Shown here: positions 11,084 through 23,755 of the stretch, one piece after another | Layout of the letters: every line of letters begins with the position of its first letter | Position numbering within the stretch: position 1 is the stretch's first letter | DNA from: Membranipora membranacea | Taxonomy: Eukaryota > Bryozoa > Gymnolaemata > Cheilostomatida > Membraniporidae | Direction: 5' to 3' | Assembly (NCBI GenBank): GCA_914767715.1 | Contig: OU612067.1 | Coordinates: forward strand, 15,073,001-15,133,000 | Length of the DNA: 60,000 nucleotides | Notes under the pieces: model-generated | What the model was told of the DNA's origin: nothing | The model's input: the letters and a program-made list of their open reading frames with translations, nothing else | Databases searched by the model: none | Position numbers and translations under genes: made by a program

Positions 11084-14000
11084 CTATGAGTCAATAGTAG
11101 AGGGATATTTAGTCGGATTGAGAGTCTTAGCCCGAGTTAGAACAGCCCCTTCATCCCCGCCTTCACCTGCAGGTGATGGTTTCCTGTTTCCACCTTTATG
11201 CAAAGACTTGCGATACTTCCTTGACAAGTGCCGGACAGATGGTAGTCTAAGGTTATTGGGTCTGTTCTGATTGCCTGGTTTCGTTTCTAATTGTAATTCA
11301 ATGTGGTCTACATCTAACTGAAACTTCACATGATTAGGACTGGCTTTTATAGATCTGTTGAGTTTCCTTGAAGGCGTTTCGTTGCCAGCAGGTAAGGACA
11401 TTTCTCTTAAGAAATGATTTAGAGTTTGTTCGTCGCTAGGCTGAGACTCAGGTTCTGAGTGATCATTGTTCTTAGTCGATACTAAACTTGTTATAGATGT
11501 TTTAGGGCTACAGTCGCCGCATGAGTCCTCTTTACAAAGTATATCTAATGGTAGGGATTTTGCTACTTGTCTGCGATATTTTCTTTTTACACGCTGCTCG
11601 TTTTTAACTGCAGGAGCTGATGACTGACTTTCCGACTCTTGCTCTGCCTCCACAGTCTCATGACTTTGAGTAGTGGATTGTTTACCTGTGGTGGCAGCAT
11701 TAACTTGACCTACTAACAGAGCTGCCATGCCTAAAGAGTTCTTGCGTATGATTGGTTGATCTGAGTGAAGGCTATCCTCGTCCGACGAGGATTCTGTCAT
11801 ATCTTCAGTTATAGTTCTAGTGATTGTAATCTCGATATAATCCTCCTCGTCCTCACCAATCAAGTCAAGGTCGAGTTGTGACCTCTTCTCCTGAACTGTC
11901 TTACTTCTGAACGGAGATCTGAATTTGGCAGGTTGAGTACTGGGTTGGACCAGTGTCTCAGGCCTCTTATTGGAAGGTGTCACTTCTATTTTCACAGATG
12001 TCTCAGTGTTTATTGACGTGTCCGATGCTGACACAGTCAGTATGTCTTCACTTTCTTCATCCAGGTGCTTCTTGTAACTTCCCTTTGTAATGTTGTTATT
12101 ATAGTAGCTCGCCAAAACAGATGAGCGTTTGATTCTGAATGTACGCCTGATTTCATATGTCTCGTATTTGTCTGAGTTTTTGATTGCAAGTCTGAGTATT
12201 TTCTTCAGCTCCAGCCTGAATCGTTTTATTCTAGCTGCGTATATAAGTGGATTCAGGGCGGAGCTTACTGTAGTCACTGTGGCAGCACACACCAGGATTA
12301 TCTCTACAGCTCGCTCTAAATAAAAAAGATAAAGCAAATCAAAATCTTTGCCCACTCGCAATGCTTCTACCCCTATGAATCTCATTGAAAAAAACCATGC
12401 AAGGTTTGGCTAGTTGTGCTCCATGAATCGGTGCATCTCTGAATATCGAGGTTTTCCAGCAAGTCTAATACCAAAGAATGAAACCATATCTAAATCAGAG
12501 TTGTATTTTTAACTCCATGCGTACCACCAACAAATTAATGTCAATCAGACCTTCATAAAGCTTTGCCAAGTAATTTATTCTCCAAAAATTGAGAATTTTG
12601 TAAAATCAACAGGTTTTCTGATTCCCTATAGGGCAAGCAGCCAGATGAATCACTCGCTTCTCCCTGTGCTGTACCTGAACTCGTACTAGATACCTCATAT
12701 TCCATCAAAAATAGGAAAATAAATTGCATAATTCAGTGAAAACATCATGTTAACCCACCTACAATAATGTAAATCCCAACGTAAACTACCAAATGTAAAT
12801 TACAAATGTAAGCAACCAATGCTCTCTTTGTTGATTAAGATGTTATTTCAAACTCACCATTCATGAGGTCAAAGGTGAGAGCGGTTGTGAGTGTGATGGT
12901 AAATGGTAACCAGCAGATAAGAAAGAAGCCGAGCAAGATGAATCCCGTCTTCATCAATCTTATATTCTGCATATTAGCCTTGTCCTCTTTGGATACCTGC
13001 AGCGTAAAAATCATTTATCAATATAGTTTTGTGACAAGAGAGAAAGACCCAGTCGCAAGTTAACATTATTATGTTTATAGAATAGGCAATTTATATACGC
13101 TGGTGTGATCTTTTTGTGTTTTTTTTCTAAGCAAGGCCAAGTTTTGGTACCTGTATGACTGTAGTTATCATCCCATGTACATAACATACATATCATAGAA
13201 CTCTTGTATGGCCAATCTCGATTGTGTCGTTATTAATAAGCATAACGGGAAAAAAGATGAGAACTAACAATATAACTCCAGGTCATGACATAGGGCTATA
13301 GTGAATGTGTCATACCAATGATGTGTCTCTTAAAATGGCCCACTCATAGGTATAAAATCCCAGAATAGAAAATACTTTAGTCTTACCTGAACCACGAGCA
13401 GTTGTATATTTTTAATTTGACGTCGAGCTACCATTAAGATCCGCAAATACATCAGAAACACGGCAGCAAAGACTGCAAAAGCTAACGGCAGCACTATGAA
13501 CTTCCAATAAGCTGCAGGGACAACGCTAACTAAGCCACACTTGTGCTGCAAACGAAAAAAAATAACAATGTATTGAGACATTTTTGAATCATTGCTTGTG
13601 GTGTTTTTTGATAATTGCTGAAACTCTGAAAAAGATTGCATCATCTCTGTCGCTCAACTCTTTACTCCACCTACACAACATTCAATGCAGATTTGGACTG
13701 AATCCTAGCCTAGCCAGCGTCTCTTAGTCAAATATTTACAGTTATTGTCTTAGTACATCTGACCGTGCTTGTTTGAAATGAGTAAAGTCAAAACATGCCA
13801 GCTTTCATCACCACATTAAATTCCTCGACCTTGTCTAAGTGCTCAGACAGCTACAACGCAGTTAGTTGCATTACATTATCAAACACTCATTTCATTTTGA
13901 GTGATTGAGTGTTTGAGTGTTTCATAATATAATGCCACTAACTCACAATGCAGCCGTCTAAGCACTTACACTAAATACAAGGCGATACATGGCTAATAAT

Positions 14001-15845
14001 ATCGTCTAACCTGCTGGAATCTGGTGGAGCCTTTCCCGTTATTTCCATTCCTCCAGAGAAGAGGGGTAATCATCATTACAGCGGTAGAGATCACCCAGAC
14101 GCAGGCTACGAGGATATACTTTAGTTTCTTATTCTGATCCAGCGAGCTCTTACTTGTATACGGCCGAGTTATACAGATATATCTCTCTGTGGTTATCAGC
14201 AGTAGGCACAGTGCACTTGCGCCGAGAGGTGTAGCTACAAAATATATATATCATATATGTCAATTTTATTTGCTGATCAAGTCATAAATGACATCTGTAT
14301 GATCACCAATGTATCATTTTGAGCCTTCAAACTATTGTACCCCAGTTTTGTAATAACATGTGAATCAAGTAAGAGTAGCGACTCAAGAGCCTTGATAACA
14401 AAACAAAATTTTGTTGTTTCATGGAATTGATATCAATGAAATGATAACCTAAAAATCTGCATATAAGCTCTGTTTTTTTTCACTTTTGGTGATGAAAGTG
14501 CTAAAGTTTATGAATATTTCATGGCGTGAATAACTCGACATACACAAGGCATGGTAAATATTGTTTCAAAAGTTCAATATGTGATTTCAAAATCCATAAA
14601 TGGAAATGAGAAGGAAGCGTTGAGATGTCGCGGAGTCGGCTGATTACCCATCAGCATTCCTTCCAGTAGAAGAAAAACAAACTTTAACTGATAAAATCAC
14701 TGCTAGCTCATCAATAAGTGACGGATAAATCTTATGTGAATCTTCTGTGCCCAACAATCTGATGCTAAATATCATAACCTACCATTTAATTTAATTACAT
14801 GTATCTACAACTTATTTGTATACAAGCTTAATTGCTATAATAATGCAGTAGGTCTCAATTAGATCAGGGACATAAAGGTCATGCTGTGAGTGTTTGCTGT
14901 AGATCCGGCTCAAAATCCACAAACCATTTTGCTTGTCGGATAGCCTTATGACGTGATCTCTGCAGCACAGCGATGGCCCTATGCTACAGAGACAAACGTA
15001 TGCCTCAACAGCTCGCGCAGAGAATCCACAAACCAAAGCTCATATAGCAACAATAACACTACATCGGTTTATTAAGGCTGGTACGTCTTTTACATTCACG
15101 ATATTGTGTGATGCGCCATCTGACCATTTTTTGATCAAGGTAACATGATAGCCTCTCAGCTGTAGCAGCGTTTTACAAATTAGTCCAAAAAGTCGTGGAA
15201 GCTTATTGGTCTTATTTCAACCGCCTCCACCATTCAACTATCCAACTTTCCAATTTTCCAATTCAACTGGATTTGTAACATGGTCCGCTCTTAAAATGAC
15301 GATTATGAGGGTGGGAGGGAGAGATGTTCCTAAAATAATATCTCAATGCAGGTTTCTGGAATCCTAATGGTGATCAGGTAAATGATGGGAAATGTAATTT
15401 TAACCTGATTTCCCATGCAAGTTTCAGTTGCATTGTGGGACAGTTGTGAACACGCTCATTGATAGCCTCATGTAGGCTAGAATAAATCGTTCTACTCACC
15501 CACGACAGTGGACTGTATGACACAGAGGTATCTGCTGTTCCAATGATCAAGGTAGAGGAACTGAGTGATTATTTTCACAGGTATGGCTAGGCCAACGATG
15601 AAGTCAGCCACGGCAAGGTTTATCAGGAAGAAGTGAGTCAAGTTTTGAAGTTTCTGAGCTCTAATATACGCTGATATGACTAATCCATTTCCTGTTAGTA
15701 TTGTCAGCGACAGCAGACTTTCTATGACTAGGATTACAATACGCCATCGGTCATCTGCTAAGGTGTACCACTCATTGTGATCGTGAAATCCTTCACCCTT
15801 CTCACGGTCAAATAAGTCCATATCGTCCCTCATCTTCATATCCAT
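11084..15845 (-). CDS. Class A (rhodopsin-like) G protein-coupled receptor with long C-tail
   Basis: Five exons (15845-15500, 14234-14011, 13545-13387, 12996-12858, 12315-11084) join in phase to 699 residues. The hallmarks are all present. TM1 has GNGLV at 52-56 and TM2 has LAVAD with D81 (2.50). The disulphide cysteine is C108 (3.25), and ERY at 132-134 stands in place of DRY. TM4 has VACVW, an ECL2 cysteine lies in HKCG, TM6 has CWLPF at 271-275 and TM7 has NPLIY at 311-315. Counting from C108, position 3.32 is V115, so the aspartate that binds amines is absent and a monoamine ligand is unlikely. The cytoplasmic tail of about 384 residues is far longer than usual and rich in Ser, Glu and basic stretches, suggesting phosphorylation and scaffold binding. 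The ligand cannot be named. A possible acceptor (TTACCTAG) just upstream of the ATG suggests a 5' UTR intron. Confidence 0.9.
13829..13982. repeat. Inverted-repeat (hairpin) element in a GPCR intron
   Basis: The left arm begins CCTTGTCTAAGTGCTCAGAC and the right arm ends GTCTAAGCACTTACAC then AAATACAAGG. Most of each roughly 70-base arm pairs, with scattered mismatches and a short centre at TTTCATTTTGAGTG. A related half-copy lies at 57765-57812, which makes this a dispersed element rather than a chance hairpin. It has no coding capacity. Confidence 0.65.
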
Positions 15846-17510
15846 GTTGCGCTAGGTAAGTAATGTGGCTAGTATGTACAGAAGTAGATTCGTTGCTGAT
15901 CTGAAAGAATACAATGTGATATGCAAGCATGAACTTCTATATCGGTATCAAAGATACTAAATACTTGTTGGTATACTGTGTGAAGGCTGGCACTTTATTG
16001 TGACAGTTTTATGGCTGAATGCTGACAGCTTCTGCAACACCGGCCCCGGCTGACATACAATCTATATAGATGTTGTTCCGTTTAGTTGTTTGCTGACTGA
16101 GAGTACAGCTCTTCTGGACAGTACGCATGTTTCAGTTACAGATCAAGAGAATGCAGTGTTTACAATGTCTGCGTATTTTCACTTTATGTTACAGCCTTGT
16201 TCATGGTCAGTCAAAGCAACTCCTTGGTCTAAGTGACTCGGTCAGTTTGTGTAGGCCATTTCAAATATCGGGTAGCAACTGGCAAGGCACCTGTCTGTCC
16301 AGTGCCTTGACACCCCTGGTTTAAAATGACGTCCTGCCACAAGACTAAAGAGAACACGCTCATTTAATGAGCTACTGTGGACGATGACCAGGTTATCCCA
16401 CAATGATGAGAGTCCCAATAATGCATGATACAAACCTTTAATCTAGTCGCTTTTTTGTATCTCGCTTCTGTTCCAAGTGTACTGTCTTCTCAAAATATCC
16501 TGAGTATATGGCAAGGAGTGTATTTCTTTATATCTCTTCTGTGATATGAATAATCGTATAATGTAAAACGAATAATAAAACAAAAGTGGTTATTATTTCA
16601 GTGAAATGTCCATCAGAAATAGTCTGTCCCAAGTGGCTCAATTGTTTGTTCGGGTTAATTTGTAAAAACCTTTTTAAGATTTTAGATGATCTCAGATGTA
16701 TAAATAGATAATCCAGGTCAGCAGATTATAAATAATATATGATTACTATATAATTGCACCTAATCACCTTCAGGAGAGAGGTACCTGGTTAGCCAAAAGA
16801 GAAAAACTAACCAAGGATTGTTGAACTCTTGCACGCCTTCCAGCACTTCAAACTTATTTGAAAACCACTCAATACCACTATACTTTCAAGTGACAAAACA
16901 CCATGGGAAAGCACCTTGGCATACCTGTCAGTACAGCTGTCACATCAGTCACTTTCACTATCGACATGAATGGCTGCTATGATCATATAAGACCAGATAA
17001 GTGATTCCATCACAGTGTATAGAAGAGAATTTTCAATTTAAAACTTAACCATACCAACCATAGACTTATAATTACTTTTTATCAAGTCTATGGTACCAAC
17101 TAAACTACTGAGCAACTTGTTTAGTCTCAGGCTGTTTTGTGCCCGGGAGAACTTTTTCCGTTAATGGTACTCCACCTGCCTCTTACCATCCTCGTGATCA
17201 TATTGCTGAGTTTATGAGGGCTTAAAATGAGATGTTCCTTTTACCAAGAAGATCAGTGTAATGATACTTTTATTAGCTTTTTATGAGTAGAGTTAATAAT
17301 AGCCCCCTCACGATTATAGCTCATATCTCTGATTTTTTATCTAGTGCAAATGTGTGTTTTAGAACCTATTAACTATAATAAAACCTATGATTACCATCAC
17401 TTACGTTCCGGCATTAAACTCCATAAAAGTCCCAGCTATCAAAATTTCGGACTTTTAAGTATTGTTTTGCCGCTGCTTATCTAGCCATTAACTTAAGATT
17501 GGGACATTGA

Positions 17511-17547
17511 GACAGCTCCGGCAGATGGAGACAGCTCCGGCAGATGG
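17511..17547. repeat. Tandem duplication, 19-bp unit x2
   Basis: Two adjacent copies of GACAGCTCCGGCAGATGGA, the second differing only at its last base. The unit is GC-rich in an AT-rich setting. Confidence 0.8.
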
Positions 17548-17861
17548 CACGGGGCGGGAGTTATTATTGGTATTAATAAGAATACATAAACATTATGATG
17601 AGCATCACCTGCAAAATGAAGCTGATCAGAATGAAAGAAAATTTCTTAATTTTCAAAAATCTTATGGCCTCCATACCCCCTTTCTTTCACAAGTGCCTCT
17701 TTGGACCTTAGCCACCTGCTTGGCCTGCCAAAGGAAAACACGGCGGAAGATATTTGATTACCCGATTTACTGTGATATGAGTAGACAGACCTAATATGAT
17801 CGCCGATTAGCTTGTGCTGAAACTCTCTTACCTTCAGTTAGATATTAGGGTACAAGCCGCT

Positions 17862-17900
17862 ATCTGTCTGTCTGTATGTCTGTCTGTATGTCTGTCTGAC
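17862..17900. repeat. CTGT-type microsatellite
   Basis: Repeated CTGT and TGTATGTC units, moderately interrupted. Confidence 0.8.
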
Positions 17901-18970
17901 TGATACTCTGTTCTCACTGAAAGCTTGCAGAGCAATGCTCACCACTGTCACCAAAAAGCCGCAGGTGTCCTGAGAGATGTTGTAGTTTGTTATGACTCGA
18001 ATGGTGTAACACCGTGACGACAACAATATTTATGTGCTCTGAGCGGTTTTGTAACAAAAAATGAGCTCTGGAGTAATCTGCTTCCCCCTTTTGTCTGTAA
18101 TGTTTGTCGCCCACTATAAAGTAGTCATACTTCCTATTCAGAGCTGAATGGAATGATGTCAATTCAGAGATTTAAATCCTTTGCCAGTGAAATCTTGCCT
18201 GTCTGTTGTGATGAACTGTGTCGGATATTACGCACACATCTCCCTGTCGCTGCATACGGATGAGTACCTCGAGGCAGTCAAACTTTTGACTGGCCTAAAT
18301 AATTTGACGGGTTATTTGACACGCAATGTTTTGGCTTGAATATAATGCTTTAAATTCCTCTCTCTGTATCATTGAGCAGGGGTGATGTTAGCAAAGCTCA
18401 AATATCTATTACACGCTCAACTTGATAAATGATAATTTGCTGTTGATTTGATCTTATAAGATATAGCAGTTATTATAATTTCAGTGTATCTTCCTATTGA
18501 ACAACATTTGAGATGGAATGTGAGAGTTTGATTTATGAAACGAAAGTTTTGGCAAGCTCTAGTCACAATAAAATTGATAAGTCTCCCACATTCAATAGTG
18601 ATAGCACAGATACTAAAATACATCAGTGAAAGCAATGACTATAAATGTCTTTGGTGAAAGTGTCTAGATCATGACTAATTATTGGAAAGCAAAGTCATAC
18701 AAAAGATAAAACCCATGCTACAATAATAAATGTGACAGCTCATCTTAGTTGGCGGACAAAAAAGACATGATTCATTACACAAACATGAACTTGAGACTAT
18801 TTTGTAGGAGTTACAATTAACAATATAACAACTGCTGCGACACACAATAGATTACGGAAATGTTGGTATATTGATTGCTCATAGCTGAATCAGAGACTAT
18901 AGGGATTTATCTACTTTCCCTGTCTGATTCATGGTTAGAAGACTTGTGGGAGGTTCTGGTACCAATGTCA

Positions 18971-19121
18971 CAGGCCCGTAGTTCTAGGGGAGGCAGGGAG
19001 GTACTGCTATGCTTGTTATGCTTTAAACTGCTGGGGGAGGAGCTTACATTACCCCTCCTGGTGATGTTTTGGTCTCGCCTCATACTTTTGCCTGCTTTGC
19101 TTTTTCTAAACTACACCCCTG
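18971..19121. mobile_element. CAGGGCCGTAG-type MITE, internally deleted copy
   Basis: It starts CAGGCCCGTAGTTCTAGGGG and ends TCTAAACTACACCCCTG, degenerate forms of the family ends. The right half (TGGTCTCGCCTCATACTTTTGCC) matches the copies at 30681 and 40233. At 151 bp it is shorter than its roughly 237-bp relatives, so part of the centre is missing. Confidence 0.65.
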
Positions 19122-19558
19122 ATTATGACTAGATTATTTTGCTATTTTTGTCAGAGAGATATTTTTTACTGTATAGACAAAATTGCTCATTGATGATAAA
19201 AATGAAGTGTTCCTTACTAGCTATTACTAATAGAGCTACGCCCAGCCAGTCATCCCCAAATATTGAGACTTCCTCTAGACGGCACATCCATAAACATTAT
19301 TAAAGCATGAGCATAACATCTTCTTTTTATACAAGAGTGTATCCATCCACATAGGGGTCCAGACAAACTCAAGACGACATCAAATGCTATTGGTTGAAGA
19401 CCCAAGTTTTATGAACTTATTGTGTAAAAGTTTTGAAATTAGGAAGATTATGTTTGGTCATGGATTGTATGCCCACTTTTTGTGCCCAATGACAAGCTCA
19501 TAATCTTTGACGTAAGCTACATGAATGATATTGAAAAGTTTTTTGTATTTGTAATGTC

Positions 19559-19564
19559 TTTATT
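19559..19564 (-). promoter_or_regulatory. Candidate SoxE poly(A) signal (AATAAA)
   Basis: AATAAA on the minus strand about 490 bases past the SoxE stop. Its position is plausible, but there is no further support. Confidence 0.3.
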
Positions 19565-20049
19565 CGCTGAGATTTTCTTTTTGAAGAGATTCTGATACAA
19601 AGAGAAAAAGTTGCATAGACGATATGAGCATAGAGAACGCTGTATGACAAGTGAGAAAAAAGTGAAGAGAGAAAAAAATGTCACTACAACTAGATTTGTT
19701 GAGCATAAATTACAAAGAAAACATATGTACAGTGTAATCATATCTGGGAGCTCTGAATACTCGACTCCGGTAGAGAAATTATATTGGTCCAGCCATTTTC
19801 ATATAGGAAACAAAAAATGAATAAATTATACAATAATTATAAGTGATAACTATTAGTATAATGTTAGTGTAATAGAATTGAAAAATATAAAATGGAGAAC
19901 CAAATCCACACTTGACTTGGTGCAATATCCCCTAGTCCCTGAATATTTCGAAACCCGAAATTGCTGTAAAACTAACAAAGTTGTCTTCACATGTTCATCA
20001 GGGCAGACAACTTGATATTCACATTCACACCCTAAAACTTCAAATAGCT

Positions 20050-22158
20050 CTAATATTGCTTCATCCAGGATGCAGGAACTGTGTTCCATGTATTTTCAGC
20101 AGAATTCAGATTACCATAATAGCCTGAGTCTTCAGACGGTATGTAACCAGATTCGTATGTATAATTACTACTGTAGTTTGAGTGCAGTGTAGTGTACTCG
20201 GGCTGAGAGTGTTCTGTGGTTGACATGAAGGTCTGGTGATGTTGTAGTGAGCGATGTCTGTTATCAGGAAAGTACTGATCCAGTTCCTCGGAATCAAAGT
20301 TCACCATGGGAGCGCCGCTGCCGGAGAACGGAGCTGCTGTCGGAACACCAGGATAGTAGTCATGTGACTGACCTATAAAAGTGAAGAACATAATTTCATA
20401 GGTATTGTTGTATATTTTTTAAGTCATGATATGCATGTATTTTATAGGACACGTTAGAAAGCTGAAGGGTGCACAATTGACTTATACGGAATCTTGTTGG
20501 GGGCAGAAAACATTACAGGACAGCACTTCACCCATATCTTCCAATAATTTACAATGATACCATTTTAAAATATTAATTTTTTAGATTAACCAGTAAGAGA
20601 ACACATTGATCGTAAATGCTCTGTATGTCTAAAGTGAGGTGTTGAAGAGAAGGCAAATCTAGCCTGAACCCTTACTTCAGATACTGATACCGAGGAGGGT
20701 GGGATATACCCCCATCCTACCTGCTAAGATCGAGTAATAATAACACTCTGCTTACCTGAGTGAAGTCTGTAGTCGGTACAGTGAGCTCTGTTCTGAGATA
20801 CGATAGGCTGGTTTTGTGGAGTTTTAGGAGGTGTAGGTGGGGAGACAACTCCATGTGATACGTCTATACTAAGTAAGCCCTGACTCGAGCTGGCAGGAAC
20901 GGAGGAATGGTGCATATTCTCTTCTCTCATTATCTGATAAAGAAGAAAGAAAAAATTAACGCTTGCACTTCAAACAAGTGTGAGTAGGGAGCTGTTGTAA
21001 TAATCACTTGTCAATGCTTTAGGCCATACAGGGATCAAGGATTGCCATATTTGCACCATGAAGTCAGACTATACAAGTTGAACGAATGTCATTAAAGGAA
21101 ATAAATGATTGCGTGCCACTACCGCTGTTAGTTTATTCGAAAATCATTCTTCCAAACATTATTTTTCACAGATAACATGATGATATGTTTTCTGTCAATC
21201 TAAAATTAATGTATCTTCTTTTCAGGGCTAGTATTGTAAAACATTCTTTGAGAATGAAAATTATGCCAATAAATTTTATATTCATACATACCTCACTAGT
21301 AGAAGAAGCAATGCTGACATTACTGCCACGTCTGCTCTGTGAGTGGGACTCAGCGCCGCTGCCAGAGGCGTTGCTCTGCTTAGAGGCGTTAGACCTTCGT
21401 CGCCTCGGCTGATACTTGTAGTCAGGGTAATCCCGCTTGTGCTGCTTCCTCAACTTCTCAGCTTCTTCGATAAAAGGCTTTTTCTCTGAGTTGTTCAACA
21501 ACCTAATAAAATAATCGAGAGCTATGAAAATTTTGTAGGCCTTCCAAAGTAGACATAAAACAACTACTTCCTGTGAAAAAAGGCTCCATGACGTAGTACA
21601 ACTGACGCAGTATATGTGCAGGGCCACTTCTAGTGGGTGAGGAAAACGGATGATTGAAAAATTGAAACAAGTGAATTAGCATCATATTTTTACAAATTTT
21701 CGCTAGACTGACACAAAACAGTTTCTCACAATTTTTGCTCTTATTTAATACACAACCTCATCAATATCACATTGATATACTGATTGGACGCAATAATTTG
21801 TACAAATTTATATTATCATCATTATTTTTATTATAATTTTCATCAATACTTACTTCCAAAGTTTTCCTAGAGTTTTACTGAGCTCAGCGTTGTGAAGTTG
21901 TGGATACTGATCCGCTAGTTTTCTCCTTGCCGCCTGGGCCCAAACCATGAAGGCATTCATAGGTCTCTTTATATGAGGTTTGCGTCTGTCGCTAGCTTTA
22001 GCTTGTGAAGTTACTAGAGACCAGTCGTAACCCTTCAGTACATTACTAACAGCTTCTTGTATTCCTGTATCCTCTTCAAGTTCGGCAGCATGAGTAGAAG
22101 AGTCATCACTGTAAGCTGGCGATCCCATCGGAGATTCTTCGCTGTGATCTGATGTAGC

Positions 22159-22161
<3 letters not shown>
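20050..22161 (-). CDS. SoxE (Sox8/9/10 group) HMG-box transcription factor
   Basis: Four exons (22161-21854, 21502-21292, 20933-20756, 20372-20050) join in phase to 339 residues. The HMG box, about 63-131, reads [20 protein letters not shown] and continues [33 protein letters not shown], ending [14 protein letters not shown]. It is a sequence-specific minor-groove DNA binder acting in the nucleus. Residues 34-50 ([17 protein letters not shown]) correspond to the dimerisation block before the box that marks SoxE proteins. [10 protein letters not shown] in exon 3 is another SoxE signature. The C-terminal exon is rich in Tyr, Ser and His, which suits a transactivation region. The HMG box is cut by an intron after LGKLW. 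The ATG is the only sensible start and directly follows an (ATA)n run. SoxE genes elsewhere control neural crest, glia and gonad; the role here is unknown. Confidence 0.95.
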
Positions 22162-22195
<34 letters not shown>

Positions 22196-22199
22196 TATT
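22160..22199. repeat. (TTA)n microsatellite abutting the SoxE start codon
   Basis: About 11 TTA units, then TATATTATTA. On the coding strand this is an (ATA)n run ending directly in the SoxE ATG, so it lies in the 5' UTR. Confidence 0.9.
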
Positions 22200-22302
22200 A
22201 AGTTAAAGTGTTAATAAATAGAGAAATGTGTTAGAGAGATTTAGTTGCTACTTTTTGCTTTGCGTTCAAGTTTGAATATGAGACTAAAAAATCAAGGCAG
22301 CG

Positions 22303-22312
22303 CTTTATATAT
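22303..22312 (-). promoter_or_regulatory. TATA box of SoxE
   Basis: ATATATAAAG on the minus strand, about 145 bases upstream of the ATG, predicts transcription starting near 22275. Just upstream (22315-22325) is GCTGACGCAGC, close to a Maf/AP-1 recognition element, and an inverted CCAAT box lies at 22370-22374. This is a coherent core promoter by pattern only. Confidence 0.6.
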
Positions 22313-23639
22313 TCGCTGACGCAGCAGGGGCCAGGAAAGATAGTGATGATTGAAAGTAAAATGTATCATCCAATAGAATCAGATGCTCATGTATTATTAG
22401 CAGGTGGTTGCAAGGTGCTGTGTTGTCGTTCACATGTGGCCATGTGAACCTTTTACTCAGAAGCTAGCGATGATTAATCATGGGATAGGAAAAACAACTA
22501 ACTTCACAAACCTGATCTCATTAATCAATCCAATTAGTGCTACTGACTTAAAGACGTTCATCATGGTGACAATAGGACCAGATTTGAAATTGATAACCAA
22601 TGTTTTTTGGTTTTAAATCCACAGTTTTGCCACCACTTAACATGACCAGACCTCAACATAACTGCCTGGAGGAAATCTGAACTGCCCTGGCTGTCTACTA
22701 TATCCATGTCAGCTTAAGTGTCAAACTTGTGCGATAACCTAACCCTCAAGTGGCGAAAGGTCACATCGGTTCAAGTTTTGAGACAAAAATAACCTGAATA
22801 CTCGAATCATCAATAGGTAAGGAAAAGTTCAAAGCTGCTAGGTACTTGAAATTCATAATTGCATGCAAAATTTCAAACTACTACAACAAATGTGTTGAAT
22901 TGTCACCAACTCCTTGTTTGATCGTGGCTGTCGTGGTGTAATTTAAAAACAATATCAACTGAAATGGTTTCCTGATATTTTTTAATGGCTGCTTGGCTGT
23001 CGTAAGTGGCCTTGTAGTCAAAAGAGTTTCATCATAAAAAAACAACATATGTAAAATGAAATAATGATGTGATAATCCAATATGAAAAGTTTTCTTGGTA
23101 GGGTCTAGAATCTGATCTGTCCATAAACAGATATAAAGTAAAACATTCTGGCAGCCAAAAGCTTGGGATTTCAGTAATTCGTAATGGTATATTCAATGTA
23201 ATAAGTAAGACTGGCATGCAGGGATATATTCCAAAACAATACATATCTAGAGCGTAGCCCCCCATTTGTTGAGCAATTTTATTGCAGGAATGATGTAGAA
23301 ATAATAATTCGGAATGAGTGTACAGATATTTCACTTTTGCTGTGTTTTGCTTTACAATCTCTATCATTGGTTTATGAGGAGGATCCTGACGGAGGCTAAT
23401 GTTTAGCGTGCTCACATAACCTTGCTCTACAAGAAGCTCACAAAATAACCAAACCAAGCCTTCATAGAATCAATGGATGCACCAGGTCACAAATAAACTC
23501 AAGTCTATTTATAGTCTTGATACCCTGTGATACCGCGTGAACAAGGAGTTAAAGACTCCTTGGTGTGAGTAACCTTGATAATGCTTGGTTGTTTTGTTTC
23601 CAGTATCAGTATGAGTCTAAGGTCTGTATCCTAATGTGG

Positions 23640-23755
23640 AACAGCATCATTTGAGGTCAGATACCCTTCTTGAAACCACCGTGACCCGCTGGGAATCGAA
23701 CACAAGACATGTTGATTGAGAGATCCATGCCCTATACCACTCCCTACACCAACAC
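23640..23755 (-). mobile_element. tRNA-derived SINE head
   Basis: On the minus strand a box A-like stretch (TAGGGAGTGGTATAGGGCATGG) is followed about 30 bases later by a box B match (TGTTCGATTCCCAG). A SINE-like body follows (GGGTCACGGTGG, then GGGTATCTGACCTC). The D arm is two bases short and the stems are poor, so it is a tRNA relic in a SINE rather than a tRNA gene. The 3' limit was not resolved. Confidence 0.55.

Larger units (their letters stand above)
15846..20049. other. Intergenic region between the GPCR start and the SoxE stop
   Basis: About 4.2 kb without a gene I can support. It holds a 19-bp tandem duplication (17511-17547), a CTGT/CTGTATGT microsatellite (about 17862-17900), a MITE copy (18971-19121) and a minus-strand AATAAA at 19559-19564 that may end SoxE transcripts. 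A small hairpin with CCATAGACTT arms is near 17060-17091. Confidence 0.5.

Noticed and set aside
16127-16324. Short plus-strand frame that starts with a hydrophobic, signal-peptide-like segment upstream of the GPCR
   Set aside because: No conserved motif, no splice partner and the frame soon stops; probably chance.
17840-18162. Overlapping minus-strand frames over the CTGT microsatellite
   Set aside because: Low-complexity frames created by the microsatellite.
23032-23457. 141-codon minus-strand frame with hydrophobic stretches, considered as an intronless receptor
   Set aside because: No receptor motifs, irregular composition and unordered hydrophobic patches; length alone is not enough in 60 kb.
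23640-23755. A functional tRNA gene on the minus strand
   Set aside because: The D arm is short, the acceptor and anticodon stems do not pair well, and no T-run terminator follows.
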